From positions 1 to 64,000 of the forward strand of contig CANLGL010000023.1 of assembly GCA_947490345.1 (NCBI GenBank): 64,000 nucleotides of DNA, given 5' to 3'. The notes beneath the pieces were generated by a model, which made no database searches, was not told the origin of the DNA, and worked only from the letters and a program-made list of their open reading frames with translations. Made by a program: the position numbers and the translations under genes. The stretch comes from Deltaproteobacteria bacterium. GTDB lineage: Bacteria > Myxococcota_A > UBA796 > SXON01. Below are positions 43,805 to 52,020 of the stretch, piece by piece; positions within the stretch are counted from its first letter, which is position 1; each line of letters opens with the position of its first letter.

Positions 43805-45778
43805 TCAGCCCCCCGCCGCCTCCAGGTGCAGGACAGTGAGGAGGGAGTTCGCCGTAGCCGGGTCGTTGGTGGCCAAGACGCCGTCGGCCAGGAGCCCGTC
43901 GCGGAGCGTCAGCGGACGCGCGGCCTGCAGCTCCGAAAACCATGCCGCAGGCGGGGCACCCAACCGTGAGACCGCATGGAAGCGCCACCTGGCACGCGAG
44001 GATGGGTGAATCCGAGGATCGAGCGCCAGGGACAGCCGGCCCATCGTGAGCCGGGCGTTGACCTCGCAGAGCGGGTCGAGCTTGAGCGCGGCGCCGTCCC
44101 GGTAAACGAAGGCGTCGACGCCGACCGCACCCCGAATGCCAAGGGTGTGGAGCCGGGGCCCCACCAGCGCAGTGATCCGCTCACCCAGCGTGCGCAGCCG
44201 ACGGGAATCCTTGCCGTCCCCGTTGAGGAACCGCGCGACGTCCCGGTCGAGGGTCTCGGCCCATCGGCCGGGCCGCGTCCCCACGAATTGCCCGCCGGGC
44301 GCGGTGTCAAAGCAACACACGCCGACAAAACGACAGCGAACGCCGACGTCGAACTGGAAGCTGAGATCGAGGACACGGTCGCGCCAGGGCTCGACGCGGA
44401 CGCTCCCATGCTGGGCCAAAACTCCATCCAACCAGCGGCGGTCCGACGGAGCGAAGGGCCCACGGCGACGATCGCGGCCCGCAGTGGAAAACGGCGCCTT
44501 CACGATCCAGCCGCGCTCAGCCGCCAGAATCACCTCTTCGGCGGTGTCGAGCACCGCTCCCGTTGGTTCCGTCAGCCAGTCTGCATCGAGTTCGCGCACC
44601 AACTCCGTACGCCAGGTGAAGGCGATGCGCTTGTCGAAGGCGGACCGCTGGCTGTCGCTCCAAATCACGTCGCGCCCCGGCAGCGGGTCGAAGCGTCGAT
44701 CCACCACCGGGCTCGGCCCCCAAGGCACGAGCTCCCCCACCTGCCGATCGGCGATCTCCACCGGCGAGCTCACGAATTCGGGCTGCCCCAGACCCGCCTG
44801 CAGCCACGCCCGACACCACCCCGCGGTGGGCAAGCGCGGGGTGATCACGACGTCGTCGCGCGAAGCGACGAGGGCCAGGAGCGGCGCGAGGTCCTGGGCG
44901 ACCGCCACCGCGGCGGCGCTCGGCTGGCGGTGAGGATGGGCGATCTCCTCTTCACAACCCGGGTTGAAGGCGAATACTCTCGGCGGCCGACCCCGAGACC
45001 GTGCGTAGATCTCGAGGCGGTCGATCCACGCGGGGGTGAACCCAGCCTTCAGCCGGGCGTCTCGATCCACCGCAGCGCCACGGGCGCGGGCGGGGCTGAG
45101 TGGCATGTGGAGGCCAGCCTCGAAGGCGGCCCACTCGCTCAGATCGGGGTCCTTCCACTGTCGAAACAGCACGAGGCCGCCGCGAACATGCCCGATCTCG
45201 TCCTGGTAGACTTCGTCCAGAAGCGCCGCCGTCTCCACGTCACCCACCGCTGCGAAGCGCTCCCGCCAGTGCCCGGTGAAGTCCAGGTTGGCCTGCTCGA
45301 AGGTGAGCGCCATGCGGAGGATGTAGTCCATCGGCCCGGTCATGGACTCGCACGCGCGCCAGAAAAAGTCGTTCACAGGCACCGCGCCGGGCTCCACCCC
45401 CAACGCCGACATCCGCGCGAGGTAGCCGGCAAGGTGTCGCTGCTCTTCCACCATGGTGCGACCGAGCCCGAGACGAAAACCGGCCGGTGCATCTGGGAAG
45501 CGTAGGAGCGTGCTGGCCATGATCTCCAGCGCGAGCAGCTCGTGATTCGCGAAGCGGTGGAGGAGCTTGCCCCGTTCAGTGGGGTCGTCGAGTGTGGACG
45601 GCGACGGAAGAGTGTCGCGAACTCGGGCGTTTGGAAAGGCCAACTCCGGCGGGCGCCGCGGTCGCTCCGTTGGCGCGGGGGCGCCGGGTGAGAGATCCGA
45701 AAACGAACTTGGTCCGGCCAACTTCTCGGGAAGCGTGCCGCCGTGCAGCACCCGCTCGGCGTAGGCCCGCAACTCCAT
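43805..45778 (-). CDS. Ferritin-like DUF455 protein fused to an ATP-grasp domain
   Basis: In this 657-residue protein the first 270 residues are a DUF455-type diiron ferritin-like domain. Its ligands are all visible: ANHELLALEIMAS (Glu), VEEQRHLAGYLARM (Glu-x-x-His), LTFEQANLDFTG (Glu) and QDEIGHVRGG (Glu-x-x-His), plus VPVNDFFWRAC. The C-terminal 370 residues resemble ATP-grasp ligases: GWIVKAPFSTAGRDRRRGPF (nucleotide-binding Lys region), RVEPWRDRVLDLSFQF, GAVGVDAFVYRDG and LCEVNARLTMGRLSLAL (metal-binding Glu/Asn). The fusion suggests an oxidative or hydroxylation step coupled to ATP-driven amide or ester bond formation; the substrate is unknown. The start is ATG at 45778, 3 bp after the upstream gene stop. 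Confidence 0.85.
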   Translation of the reverse strand: MELRAYAERVLHGGTLPEKLAGPSSFSDLSPGAPAPTERPRRPPELAFPNARVRDTLPSPSTLDDPTERGKLLHRFANHELLALEIMASTLLRFPDAPAGFRLGLGRTMVEEQRHLAGYLARMSALGVEPGAVPVNDFFWRACESMTGPMDYILRMALTFEQANLDFTGHWRERFAAVGDVETAALLDEVYQDEIGHVRGGLVLFRQWKDPDLSEWAAFEAGLHMPLSPARARGAAVDRDARLKAGFTPAWIDRLEIYARSRGRPPRVFAFNPGCEEEIAHPHRQPSAAAVAVAQDLAPLLALVASRDDVVITPRLPTAGWCRAWLQAGLGQPEFVSSPVEIADRQVGELVPWGPSPVVDRRFDPLPGRDVIWSDSQRSAFDKRIAFTWRTELVRELDADWLTEPTGAVLDTAEEVILAAERGWIVKAPFSTAGRDRRRGPFAPSDRRWLDGVLAQHGSVRVEPWRDRVLDLSFQFDVGVRCRFVGVCCFDTAPGGQFVGTRPGRWAETLDRDVARFLNGDGKDSRRLRTLGERITALVGPRLHTLGIRGAVGVDAFVYRDGAALKLDPLCEVNARLTMGRLSLALDPRIHPSSRARWRFHAVSRLGAPPAAWFSELQAARPLTLRDGLLADGVLATNDPATANSLLTVLHLEAAGG

Positions 45779-45781
45779 CCG

Positions 45782-46387
45782 CTATCCGCCCCCTGCCTTG
45801 CGCTCCGTTCGTTCCTTCAGCTTCTGCACGATGTTCACCATCTGGTCCTTGGCCAGCCAGTTGCGGACCCAGCCTGGCGCCCAGATCTCGCTGACGAACT
45901 CGGAATGGAAGACGATGGCCGAACCTATCGGTTCGGGACGCACGATCAGGAAGCCGACCTCGCCGGTGACATCGCTGTCCCGGGTTGGGTCCTGAATCCA
46001 GGTGCAGCTCATCGTCGCGGGCGTGCAGGTCCAGTGGTCGTGGATGACGACGCGGATACCGAACACGCTGAGCTCGAAGCGGACGAACCAATCGTCAGGC
46101 GAGGTGCGCCCGTACTCCTCCATCTGCTTGAGGGTCGGGTTTTCGCCCCGCTTGGCCTCAAAGTCTAGGGCTTCCTGCCAGAGGAGGGCGGCGGGCGCGG
46201 CGACCCGGGAGATGCCGCTGGACGTGGTGAGCGGCGTCGACGTGTCGGCGCGAAGGACGAGATCGCCCCGATCGAAGCGCGCCTGCTCGTCGGCGGTGAA
46301 CACCGGCCACGAGGGTGCGGCAAGGGCGAGCGTGGTCCAGAGAATCACGGCCCGAGCTAACCCGCGGCCAGGGCAGCGCCGTCCCAT
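45782..46387 (-). CDS. Secreted SRPBCC/START-like protein
   Basis: This 201-residue protein has a signal peptide (RAVILWTTLALAAPSW) and a START-like lipid-pocket fold (ISRVAAPAALLWQEALDFEA, WFVRFELSVFGIRVVIHDHW, FLIVRPEPIGSAIVFHSEF, APGWVRNWLAKDQMVNIVQK). It is related in layout to the 17.9-kb protein. Start choice: ATG 46387 has GAGG 10 nt upstream but overlaps the cyclo-ligase 3' end by 31 bp; GTG 46348 avoids the overlap but lacks a ribosome site. Confidence 0.75.
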   Translation of the reverse strand: MGRRCPGRGLARAVILWTTLALAAPSWPVFTADEQARFDRGDLVLRADTSTPLTTSSGISRVAAPAALLWQEALDFEAKRGENPTLKQMEEYGRTSPDDWFVRFELSVFGIRVVIHDHWTCTPATMSCTWIQDPTRDSDVTGEVGFLIVRPEPIGSAIVFHSEFVSEIWAPGWVRNWLAKDQMVNIVQKLKERTERKAGGG

Positions 46388-46935
46388 ACGGGCACTACCT
46401 CGTCGACGCGCATGTCGTGGGCGTCAAGCGGGAGTGACTCGACGATCTGGCAGGCGTAGCAGACGCCGATCCGGCGCGTCGTCGCCGGAAGCGCGGCCAG
46501 CAGGCGATCGTAGAAGCCCTTGCCCCTGCCGAGTCGCGCCCCGGTGCGCGTGAAGGCGAGCCCGGGCACCAAGGCGACATCCACCAGCGTGGGCGACACC
46601 TCGGCCGACCCGGGACCCGGCTCCTGCAACCGAAACGGACCCGCCCGCAGGCTGGTCAGGTGCGGTACGCGGTGAAGCGTCAACGCTGAGCCGTCCACCC
46701 GGGGCAGGGCGAGCTGGCCGCGGGCGGCGATGGCCTCCAACAGCGGCCAAAGTCCGATCTCGTCGGGCAGCGGCGCGAACGCCAGGATCAGGCCGGCGCC
46801 CAGGCGAGGCCGCAACCATCGGCACACTGTACTCGACTCCACGGATTGCTCTAGTCGCGACATTGAACGGACGCGTTCGCGACTCGCGATCCGCGCCTGG
46901 GACTTCTCGGCGGCAACGTCGGTCAACCCACTCAT
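46357..46935 (-). CDS. 5-formyltetrahydrofolate cyclo-ligase
   Basis: This enzyme converts 5-formyl-THF to 5,10-methenyl-THF with ATP, salvaging folate. The 192-residue length is normal. N-terminal ARIASRERVRSMS fits the family start, and the ATP-binding signature GARLGRGKGFYDRLLA is clear, preceded by VDVALVPGLAFTR and followed by VCYACQIVESLPLDAHDMRV. ATG at 46935 is preceded by intergenic sequence shared with the divergent LysR gene; the longer upstream frame crosses that gene and is rejected. Confidence 0.92.
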   Translation of the reverse strand: MSGLTDVAAEKSQARIASRERVRSMSRLEQSVESSTVCRWLRPRLGAGLILAFAPLPDEIGLWPLLEAIAARGQLALPRVDGSALTLHRVPHLTSLRAGPFRLQEPGPGSAEVSPTLVDVALVPGLAFTRTGARLGRGKGFYDRLLAALPATTRRIGVCYACQIVESLPLDAHDMRVDEVVPVWDGAALAAG

Positions 46936-47043
46936 GAAAGGCGAAAATTCCACAAGCTGGCGACGGAGTGTTGCGAATTGGCGCCGAACCGTCGCATGCG
47001 GCAGCTTGTCGCATACGATAGCCTGCTCCGACATGAAGGCGAC
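46936..47043. promoter_or_regulatory. Divergent promoter region with GTCGCAT direct repeats
   Basis: This 108-bp gap separates the cyclo-ligase and LysR genes. It holds two near-identical 10-mers, GTCGCATGCG (46991-47000) and GTCGCATACG (47008-47017), spaced 17 bp start to start, about 30 bp before the LysR start codon. They are candidates for a regulator operator, possibly autoregulation by LysR. Confidence 0.4.
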
Positions 47044-47958
47044 ATGAAGCAATTGACCGATCTGGACGTGTTTGTAAGGGTAGTCGAGGCCGCCAGCTAT
47101 GCGACTGCGGCCAAGGCCCTGGGGATATCCAGATCGCACGCCAGCCGCATGGTCACCGCGTTGGAGGGCCGGCTTGGTGTTCGCCTGCTTCATCGCACCA
47201 CCCGCCGCGTTTCCACCACCCAGACGGGCCAGACCCTCTACGAGTCCTGCGCCCCCTTGCTCGACGCGCTCACGACCGCAGAATCTCGCGCCGCGTCGGA
47301 ACGGGATGACGTCGTCGGCACGCTCCGCGTCTCCGCGCCCGCCCAGTTCGGTTTGCGCTACCTCGCCGAGCCGATCGTCCGGTTCCAAAAACAACACCCC
47401 GGCCTGGACACGATCCTCGACTTCACCGACCGCAAGGTGGACCTCGTGGCGGAGGGCGTGGACGTGGCCATCCGCGGCGGCACCGTCGACAATCCATCGC
47501 TCGTGGCCAAGCGGCTGTGGCCCATCCAGATCGCCTGCTACGCGTCGCCTGAGTACGTCGCCCAACATCCCCCGCCGACCACGCCCGCAGGCCTGGTGGG
47601 ACACCGTGCGCTGCTCTTCGGTCAAAGTGCGCTGCCGCGCCAATGGCGACTCCAGCGCGACGGCGACGAGGCGGTGGTCACGGTCAACGGGCCGCTGATG
47701 TCGACGTCCAGCGAGGCGATCGTCATCGCGGCGAAGGCTGGGCTGGGGATCGCCTACCTGCCCGACTCAGTCCTGTCCGACGCCGTCTTGCGCGGAGAGC
47801 TTGTCCGGGTGCTCCCGGACTGGGCCGCGCCGACCATGCACTATTGGGCCGTGCGCCCACACCGCACCCACCTTCCGGCCCGCGTACGCCTGTTCATGGA
47901 GTTCCTGTCGGGCCTCTACCCCAATCCGCCCTGGTCACAGGTCCCCGCCGCCGCCTGA
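47044..47958 (+). CDS. LysR-family transcriptional regulator
   Basis: This 304-residue protein has an N-terminal winged HTH (LTDLDVFVRVVEAASYATAA, LGISRSHASRMVTALEGRLG, LLHRTTRRVSTTQTG) and a C-terminal periplasmic-binding-fold effector domain (VGTLRVSAPAQFGLRYLAEP, LVAEGVDVAIRGGTV, AAKAGLGIAYLPDSVL). It resembles the subgroup with DLVAEGVDVAIR that controls small metabolic or efflux operons. The effector is unknown. The divergent neighbour is the folate cyclo-ligase. ATG at 47044 is chosen because the HTH starts a few residues later. Confidence 0.92.
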   Translation: MKQLTDLDVFVRVVEAASYATAAKALGISRSHASRMVTALEGRLGVRLLHRTTRRVSTTQTGQTLYESCAPLLDALTTAESRAASERDDVVGTLRVSAPAQFGLRYLAEPIVRFQKQHPGLDTILDFTDRKVDLVAEGVDVAIRGGTVDNPSLVAKRLWPIQIACYASPEYVAQHPPPTTPAGLVGHRALLFGQSALPRQWRLQRDGDEAVVTVNGPLMSTSSEAIVIAAKAGLGIAYLPDSVLSDAVLRGELVRVLPDWAAPTMHYWAVRPHRTHLPARVRLFMEFLSGLYPNPPWSQVPAAA

Positions 47959-47985
47959 TCGACGCCCGGCGCGATAGATGCGCGC

Positions 47986-49287
47986 GTGCGTCAACTGACC
48001 TTCCAGCGGGTGATCGGCTCGGGAGCCTTCGGGACCGTGTACCTGGCCGAGCTGGTCGGCGCCCGGGGCTTTCGCCGGAGCGTTGCCGTCAAGGTGCTCC
48101 TTGCGGGCTCGGACGAGCAGGAGATGTTCCTGTCGCGTGTCCGCGACGAGGCCCGCCTCTTGGGACTGCTCCACGACGAGCACATCCTCCGCGTCCTCGA
48201 GCTTGTCCGGATCGGCGAACGGGACGGCGTGGTGATGGAATACGTCGAGGGCGTCGACCTGAGCGCCCTGATCGCCGCGGGGGACCGGCCTCCACCGCGC
48301 GCCCTCGCCGAGCTGGGCGCCGCGATCGCCGGCGCGCTTCACGCCGCCCACACGGCGCGGCACCCAAGTAGCGGCGAGCCACTGAACGTGGTCCACCGCG
48401 ACGTCAAGCCCGCCAACGTGATGTTGAGCGACCGGGGCAGCGTCAAGCTCCTCGATTTCGGGATCGCACAAGCACGATTCGCGGCCAGGGAAAGTCGGAC
48501 CGGTCAGTTCGTTCTCGGGACGCTGAACTACATGGCGCCTGAATACATCATCACCGGCGACGTCAGCCCGGCCGCCGACGTGTACGGATTGGCCTTGACC
48601 CTCTGGGAGGCCGCCGTCGGCGAGGTCTTCGGGCAGCCGAAGCTGAAGCAGGAGTCCCACGCCCGGCGCGTAGAGGAGCGGCTGATGCGCCTCGCCGCCA
48701 CGCACGCCGAGCTGACCCCCGTCTTGCGGCCGATGCTGAGCTGGGACCCGCACGGCCGCCCCTCCGCAAGCGAGGTCGAACGGCAACTCGTGGGGGCGGC
48801 CGATCGGTTCGCCGGTACCGGCGTACGCAGCTGGGCCGCGTTGCACGTGCCACCGGCGCTACAGCAGGTTCGTACCAGCGCTCGGGATGCGGTGGGGCTG
48901 GCCGGGAAAACGGTCACGATTGCCGATGAATCGCCGGAGTCGGTGATCGCCCCCACCCCGACGGAAGCGCCGCCGAACCCGGCCGCCACTCCAGCACCGA
49001 CCCCGACCTTGGCGCCAGCGGCCGGCGCGCCAGCGCCACCAGGAGCGGAGGAGCACACCCTCTTCCGGGTCGAGCGCCCGGCTTTTTTGAACGAGCCTCC
49101 GCGCCCGGCAACGCCGCCTGCCGCGCCCCGGCCCGCGCCCCGGCCCGCCCGCCCAGCCAAACAAAGCCGCCAGGGCACCTCGGCGCTATGGGTCGTCGCA
49201 CAGGGGCTCCTGGCCGGCGGCTTCGTCGGTCTGGCACTGGTTGCCGCCGTCGGTGTCTACCTGCTGTTCAACCGAGGAGGACCGTGA
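47986..49287 (+). CDS. Transmembrane Ser/Thr protein kinase
   Basis: In this 433-residue Hanks-type kinase the catalytic domain (residues 1-270) is complete: P-loop GSGAFGTVYLAE, Lys in RSVAVKVLLA, HRD loop VVHRDVKPANVML, DFG in LLDFGIAQ and the GTLNYMAPEY activation segment. A Pro/Ala-rich linker of about 130 residues and one TM helix (WVVAQGLLAGGFVGLALVAAV) follow, leaving almost no outside domain. Such kinases phosphorylate proteins on Ser/Thr and are abundant in myxobacteria. The stop overlaps the start of the MepM-like peptidase (GTGA), so envelope or cell-wall control is plausible. Confidence 0.93.
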   Translation: MRQLTFQRVIGSGAFGTVYLAELVGARGFRRSVAVKVLLAGSDEQEMFLSRVRDEARLLGLLHDEHILRVLELVRIGERDGVVMEYVEGVDLSALIAAGDRPPPRALAELGAAIAGALHAAHTARHPSSGEPLNVVHRDVKPANVMLSDRGSVKLLDFGIAQARFAARESRTGQFVLGTLNYMAPEYIITGDVSPAADVYGLALTLWEAAVGEVFGQPKLKQESHARRVEERLMRLAATHAELTPVLRPMLSWDPHGRPSASEVERQLVGAADRFAGTGVRSWAALHVPPALQQVRTSARDAVGLAGKTVTIADESPESVIAPTPTEAPPNPAATPAPTPTLAPAAGAPAPPGAEEHTLFRVERPAFLNEPPRPATPPAAPRPAPRPARPAKQSRQGTSALWVVAQGLLAGGFVGLALVAAVGVYLLFNRGGP

Positions 49288-50531
49288 GCACGCCCCGCAT
49301 CGTGGTCACGCTCGCCGTCCTCGCGCTCGGCGGCCTCGCTGGCGTCGTCTTCGCGGCGCCCGCCCCGCTGGAGCAGCCAGCGGCAGCCACGCGCGCGGCC
49401 GCACCTGCACCGCCCACGCCCCGGTATCGGACGACCTCGCACGAGGTAGCAGCCGGCGACAACGCTGGCCCGCTGCTCCGTTCCATGGATGCCCCGGCCG
49501 CTGAGCTGCTGGCCGGGGCGGGCAGCGCCCTCAACAACATCTTCCCCGGCGACCAGGTGCACCTCGATTGGCGCGACGGCGACGAGCGCCCGTTTCGCCT
49601 GCGGCTGGTCCACGACGCTGCCACCACGACCGAGCTCGTCTGGACGGGCGTCAAGTACACCGCCCGCAAGATCCCGGTGCCCTACCGGGTGCAGGAACAG
49701 GCCGCCGCGATCACGGTGACGTCGTCGTTGTGGAGCGCGGCAACCGCCGTCGGCTTCTCCGCTGGACAGATCATCGAGCTCGCCAAGATCTTCGAGTACG
49801 ACGTGGACTTCAATACGGAGCTGGTGCAGGGGGCGCGCTTTCGTCTGGTGCTGGATCGCCTCACCGCCGACGACGGCGCTGAGCGCGTCGGCGACATCCG
49901 CGCTGCCATTCTCGACAATGGCAAAAAGCAGTACGTGGCGATTCGGCACCGCACCCCCGACGGCACCGTCGGCTGGTATGGAAAGGACGGCACCTCACGC
50001 CGGAAGTCGTTCCTGCGCTCGCCCATCGAGTTCTCCAGAGTGAGCTCGGGATTCAGCACCGGCAGGTACCACCCCATCCTGCATCGGATGCGCGCCCACC
50101 GAGGCGTGGACCTCGCGGCGCCCACGGGCACGCCCATTCGGGCCGTTGCGAACGGCGTCGTGACCAAAGCGGGTTGGGCCGGCGGGCACGGTAACCACGT
50201 CGAGCTGCGCCACGACAACGGCACGGTCACCGGCTACTCGCACCTCAGCAGCATCGCAGTCAAGCGAGGCGCGCACGTCAGCCAGGGCCAGACGATCGGC
50301 AAGGTCGGGAGCACTGGCCAGTCGACCGGACCCCACCTCCACTACGAGTACCTCGTCAACGGGGTGCACAAAGACCCGATGAAGGCCATCGTTCCGGTCC
50401 TCAAGCCCCTCGACGAGTCTGATCGGGTCGATTTTCTGGCAGCGCGCGACCGGGTGCTTCCGCTCTTGGAAGCAGCAACAGAGCTGGCGGTGACCGAGGG
50501 CGTCGCAGAGAATTCTACCGCGGAGCGCTAA
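49284..50531 (+). CDS. MepM-like M23 peptidoglycan endopeptidase
   Basis: This 415-residue exported protein starts with a signal anchor (IVVTLAVLALGGLAGVVFA). A LysM/OapA-like segment (HEVAAGDNAGPLLRSMDAPA, NIFPGDQVHLDW) and a Csd3/MepM N2-like domain (GWYGKDGTSRRKSFLRSPIE) precede the M23 domain. The zinc ligands are in HRGVDLAAPTGTPI (His, Asp) and GPHLHYEYLV (His), with the catalytic His in GYSHLSSIAV. It would cleave peptide cross-links in peptidoglycan. GTG at 49284 overlaps the kinase stop by 4 bp and is preceded by GAGGAGG; the kinase may therefore control it. Confidence 0.93.
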   Translation: MSTPRIVVTLAVLALGGLAGVVFAAPAPLEQPAAATRAAAPAPPTPRYRTTSHEVAAGDNAGPLLRSMDAPAAELLAGAGSALNNIFPGDQVHLDWRDGDERPFRLRLVHDAATTTELVWTGVKYTARKIPVPYRVQEQAAAITVTSSLWSAATAVGFSAGQIIELAKIFEYDVDFNTELVQGARFRLVLDRLTADDGAERVGDIRAAILDNGKKQYVAIRHRTPDGTVGWYGKDGTSRRKSFLRSPIEFSRVSSGFSTGRYHPILHRMRAHRGVDLAAPTGTPIRAVANGVVTKAGWAGGHGNHVELRHDNGTVTGYSHLSSIAVKRGAHVSQGQTIGKVGSTGQSTGPHLHYEYLVNGVHKDPMKAIVPVLKPLDESDRVDFLAARDRVLPLLEAATELAVTEGVAENSTAER

Positions 50532-50663
50532 ACTCACGGCCCGAGTGACCGAGGCGAGTTTACGGCGAGATACCAATAATATTCCCTCAAGCGCCGTGGC
50601 TGTGGGTCGATTTGGCCGAAGTCCACTTCGTCATCACACCTTGCCCGCCAGCGAGGCCTCGCA
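50532..50663 (+). promoter_or_regulatory. Leader of the FliA-type sigma factor gene
   Basis: This 132-bp gap before the sigma factor has an A/T-rich patch with TAATAT (50577-50582) that could serve as a -10 box; no convincing -35 matches at 16-18 bp. The rest shows no clear feature. Confidence 0.3.
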
Positions 50664-51446
50664 ATGCCCTCTACTCAGCCCACGTCCTCCGAAACCGGAG
50701 CCCCAACAACCGTTCTCACCTGGGAAAACCCAATCCGGAAACGGCGGCTCGACCCGCAAGCCCGGACGGAGTTGCTCACCCGTCACATCGGCATGGTCCG
50801 CCGCGTCGCCTTTCGGATGGCGAGCCGCTACCCGAGCTGCGTCGACGTCGAAGACCTCGTCAACATGGGCATGCTGGGCCTGATCGACGCGGTCGACCGC
50901 TTCGAGGAGGACCGCAGCATCAGCTTTACCGCCTACGCCCGCATCCGGGTCAAGGGCGCCATCGTCGACGAGATGCGGCGCACCGATTGGGTGCCGCGCT
51001 CGGTACGCGATCGCGGGGACCGCCTCCGTCAAGCCCGCGAACAGCTCGCGAAGGACCTTGGAAGAACCCCAACGGAGCCTGAGCTCGCCCGCCAACTCGG
51101 CGTCAGCGAGGAGCGCCTCCGGGAGCTCGCGGATCACAGCCTCATCCACAACGTCGTGAGCATGGAGGAGGGCGCCGAGGACGAACACACCCTCGGCGAC
51201 GCCATCCCCGGCGACACCGACGCCCCCGATGTCGAGTTCGAAGCCTCCGACTTCCGGCAGGCCGTGCGCTCGGCCATCGGCAGCCTGCCCGAGCGCGACC
51301 GCATGATCGTCGAGATGTACTACTTTCGCGAGATCGGGTTCAAGGAGATCGGCCAGATGCTCGGCGTGACCGAATCCAGAGTGAGCCAGCTGCACACCCG
51401 AATCATGGAACGGCTCCGACCCAAGCTGGCGGAACTAGCGGCTTAG
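50664..51446 (+). CDS. FliA/WhiG-type RNA polymerase sigma factor
   Basis: This 260-residue sigma-70-family protein of the sigma-28 class has region 2 (HIGMVRRVAFRMASRYPSCV, DLVNMGMLGLIDAVDRFEED, SFTAYARIRVKGAIVDEMRR), region 3 (LGRTPTEPELARQLGVSEER) and region 4 (SLPERDRMIVEMYYFREIGF, EIGQMLGVTESRVSQLHTRI). It should direct RNA polymerase to a sigma-28-type regulon. No flagellar genes are nearby, so motility or development targets are both possible. It ends sharing bases with the convergent DUF507 gene (TTAG). Confidence 0.92.
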   Translation: MPSTQPTSSETGAPTTVLTWENPIRKRRLDPQARTELLTRHIGMVRRVAFRMASRYPSCVDVEDLVNMGMLGLIDAVDRFEEDRSISFTAYARIRVKGAIVDEMRRTDWVPRSVRDRGDRLRQAREQLAKDLGRTPTEPELARQLGVSEERLRELADHSLIHNVVSMEEGAEDEHTLGDAIPGDTDAPDVEFEASDFRQAVRSAIGSLPERDRMIVEMYYFREIGFKEIGQMLGVTESRVSQLHTRIMERLRPKLAELAA

Positions 51447-51961
51447 GTCAGTCCGTGGCGCTTGCGCACTTCGCGCAAGGCCCGGTTGAGCGCATCCTGT
51501 CGTTCTACCGACCCTTCCTTCACGTTCTTGATGCGCTCTTCGGCTTCGGCGCGAAGGGCGCGTTCGTCAACGTCGAAGCTGGCGACCACGTCGAGGATCT
51601 TCTTGAACAGCTCGCGATCGTCGGTGTAGACCTCACCGACGAAGTTCGAGATCATGAAATTCTCGATGAACTGGCGGGCCAGGAACCGATCGACCTCGTC
51701 CCCGGTCGGATGACCCCAGCCCTCCGCGATCGCCCCCTTGACCTTGCCATAGTGGTCGTAGGGAATGTTCTTCCGCTCCATCTCGTCGCGCACCGCCTCA
51801 CGCAGATCGTTGTCGCGATGGAGGTAGGACTCGAGGATGGCGACGAGATCGCTTGCGGCTTCCTCGCGGTCGGGGCCGGCCACCTCGATATCGCCGTCGT
51901 TGGTGAGACGTTCGATCACGGCGTGGGCGATTTGCGGGACGCGGGCGCGGTAGAGCTTCAT
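51443..51961 (-). CDS. DUF507 family protein
   Basis: This 172-residue protein is soluble and highly helical, with two similar halves (RVPQIAHAVIERLTNDGDIEV, and VDRFLARQFIENFMISNFVG) and charged ends (EDRELFKKILDVVASF-like, ALNRALREVRKRHGLT). It matches DUF507 proteins common in deltaproteobacterial lineages; no biochemical role is known to me. ATG at 51961 is chosen over a longer frame that overlaps the upstream gene. Confidence 0.85.
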   Translation of the reverse strand: MKLYRARVPQIAHAVIERLTNDGDIEVAGPDREEAASDLVAILESYLHRDNDLREAVRDEMERKNIPYDHYGKVKGAIAEGWGHPTGDEVDRFLARQFIENFMISNFVGEVYTDDRELFKKILDVVASFDVDERALRAEAEERIKNVKEGSVERQDALNRALREVRKRHGLT

Positions 51962-52020
51962 GGTCGCACCAAAGGCGCGGGCGTATACCCCAAGCGCAGC
52001 CTCCCCGCTACCGGACGCGC

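Noticed and set aside
46936-47643. Long minus-strand extension of the cyclo-ligase frame through the LysR gene
   Set aside because: Antisense to the LysR gene; the cyclo-ligase begins at a normal start and length at 46935.
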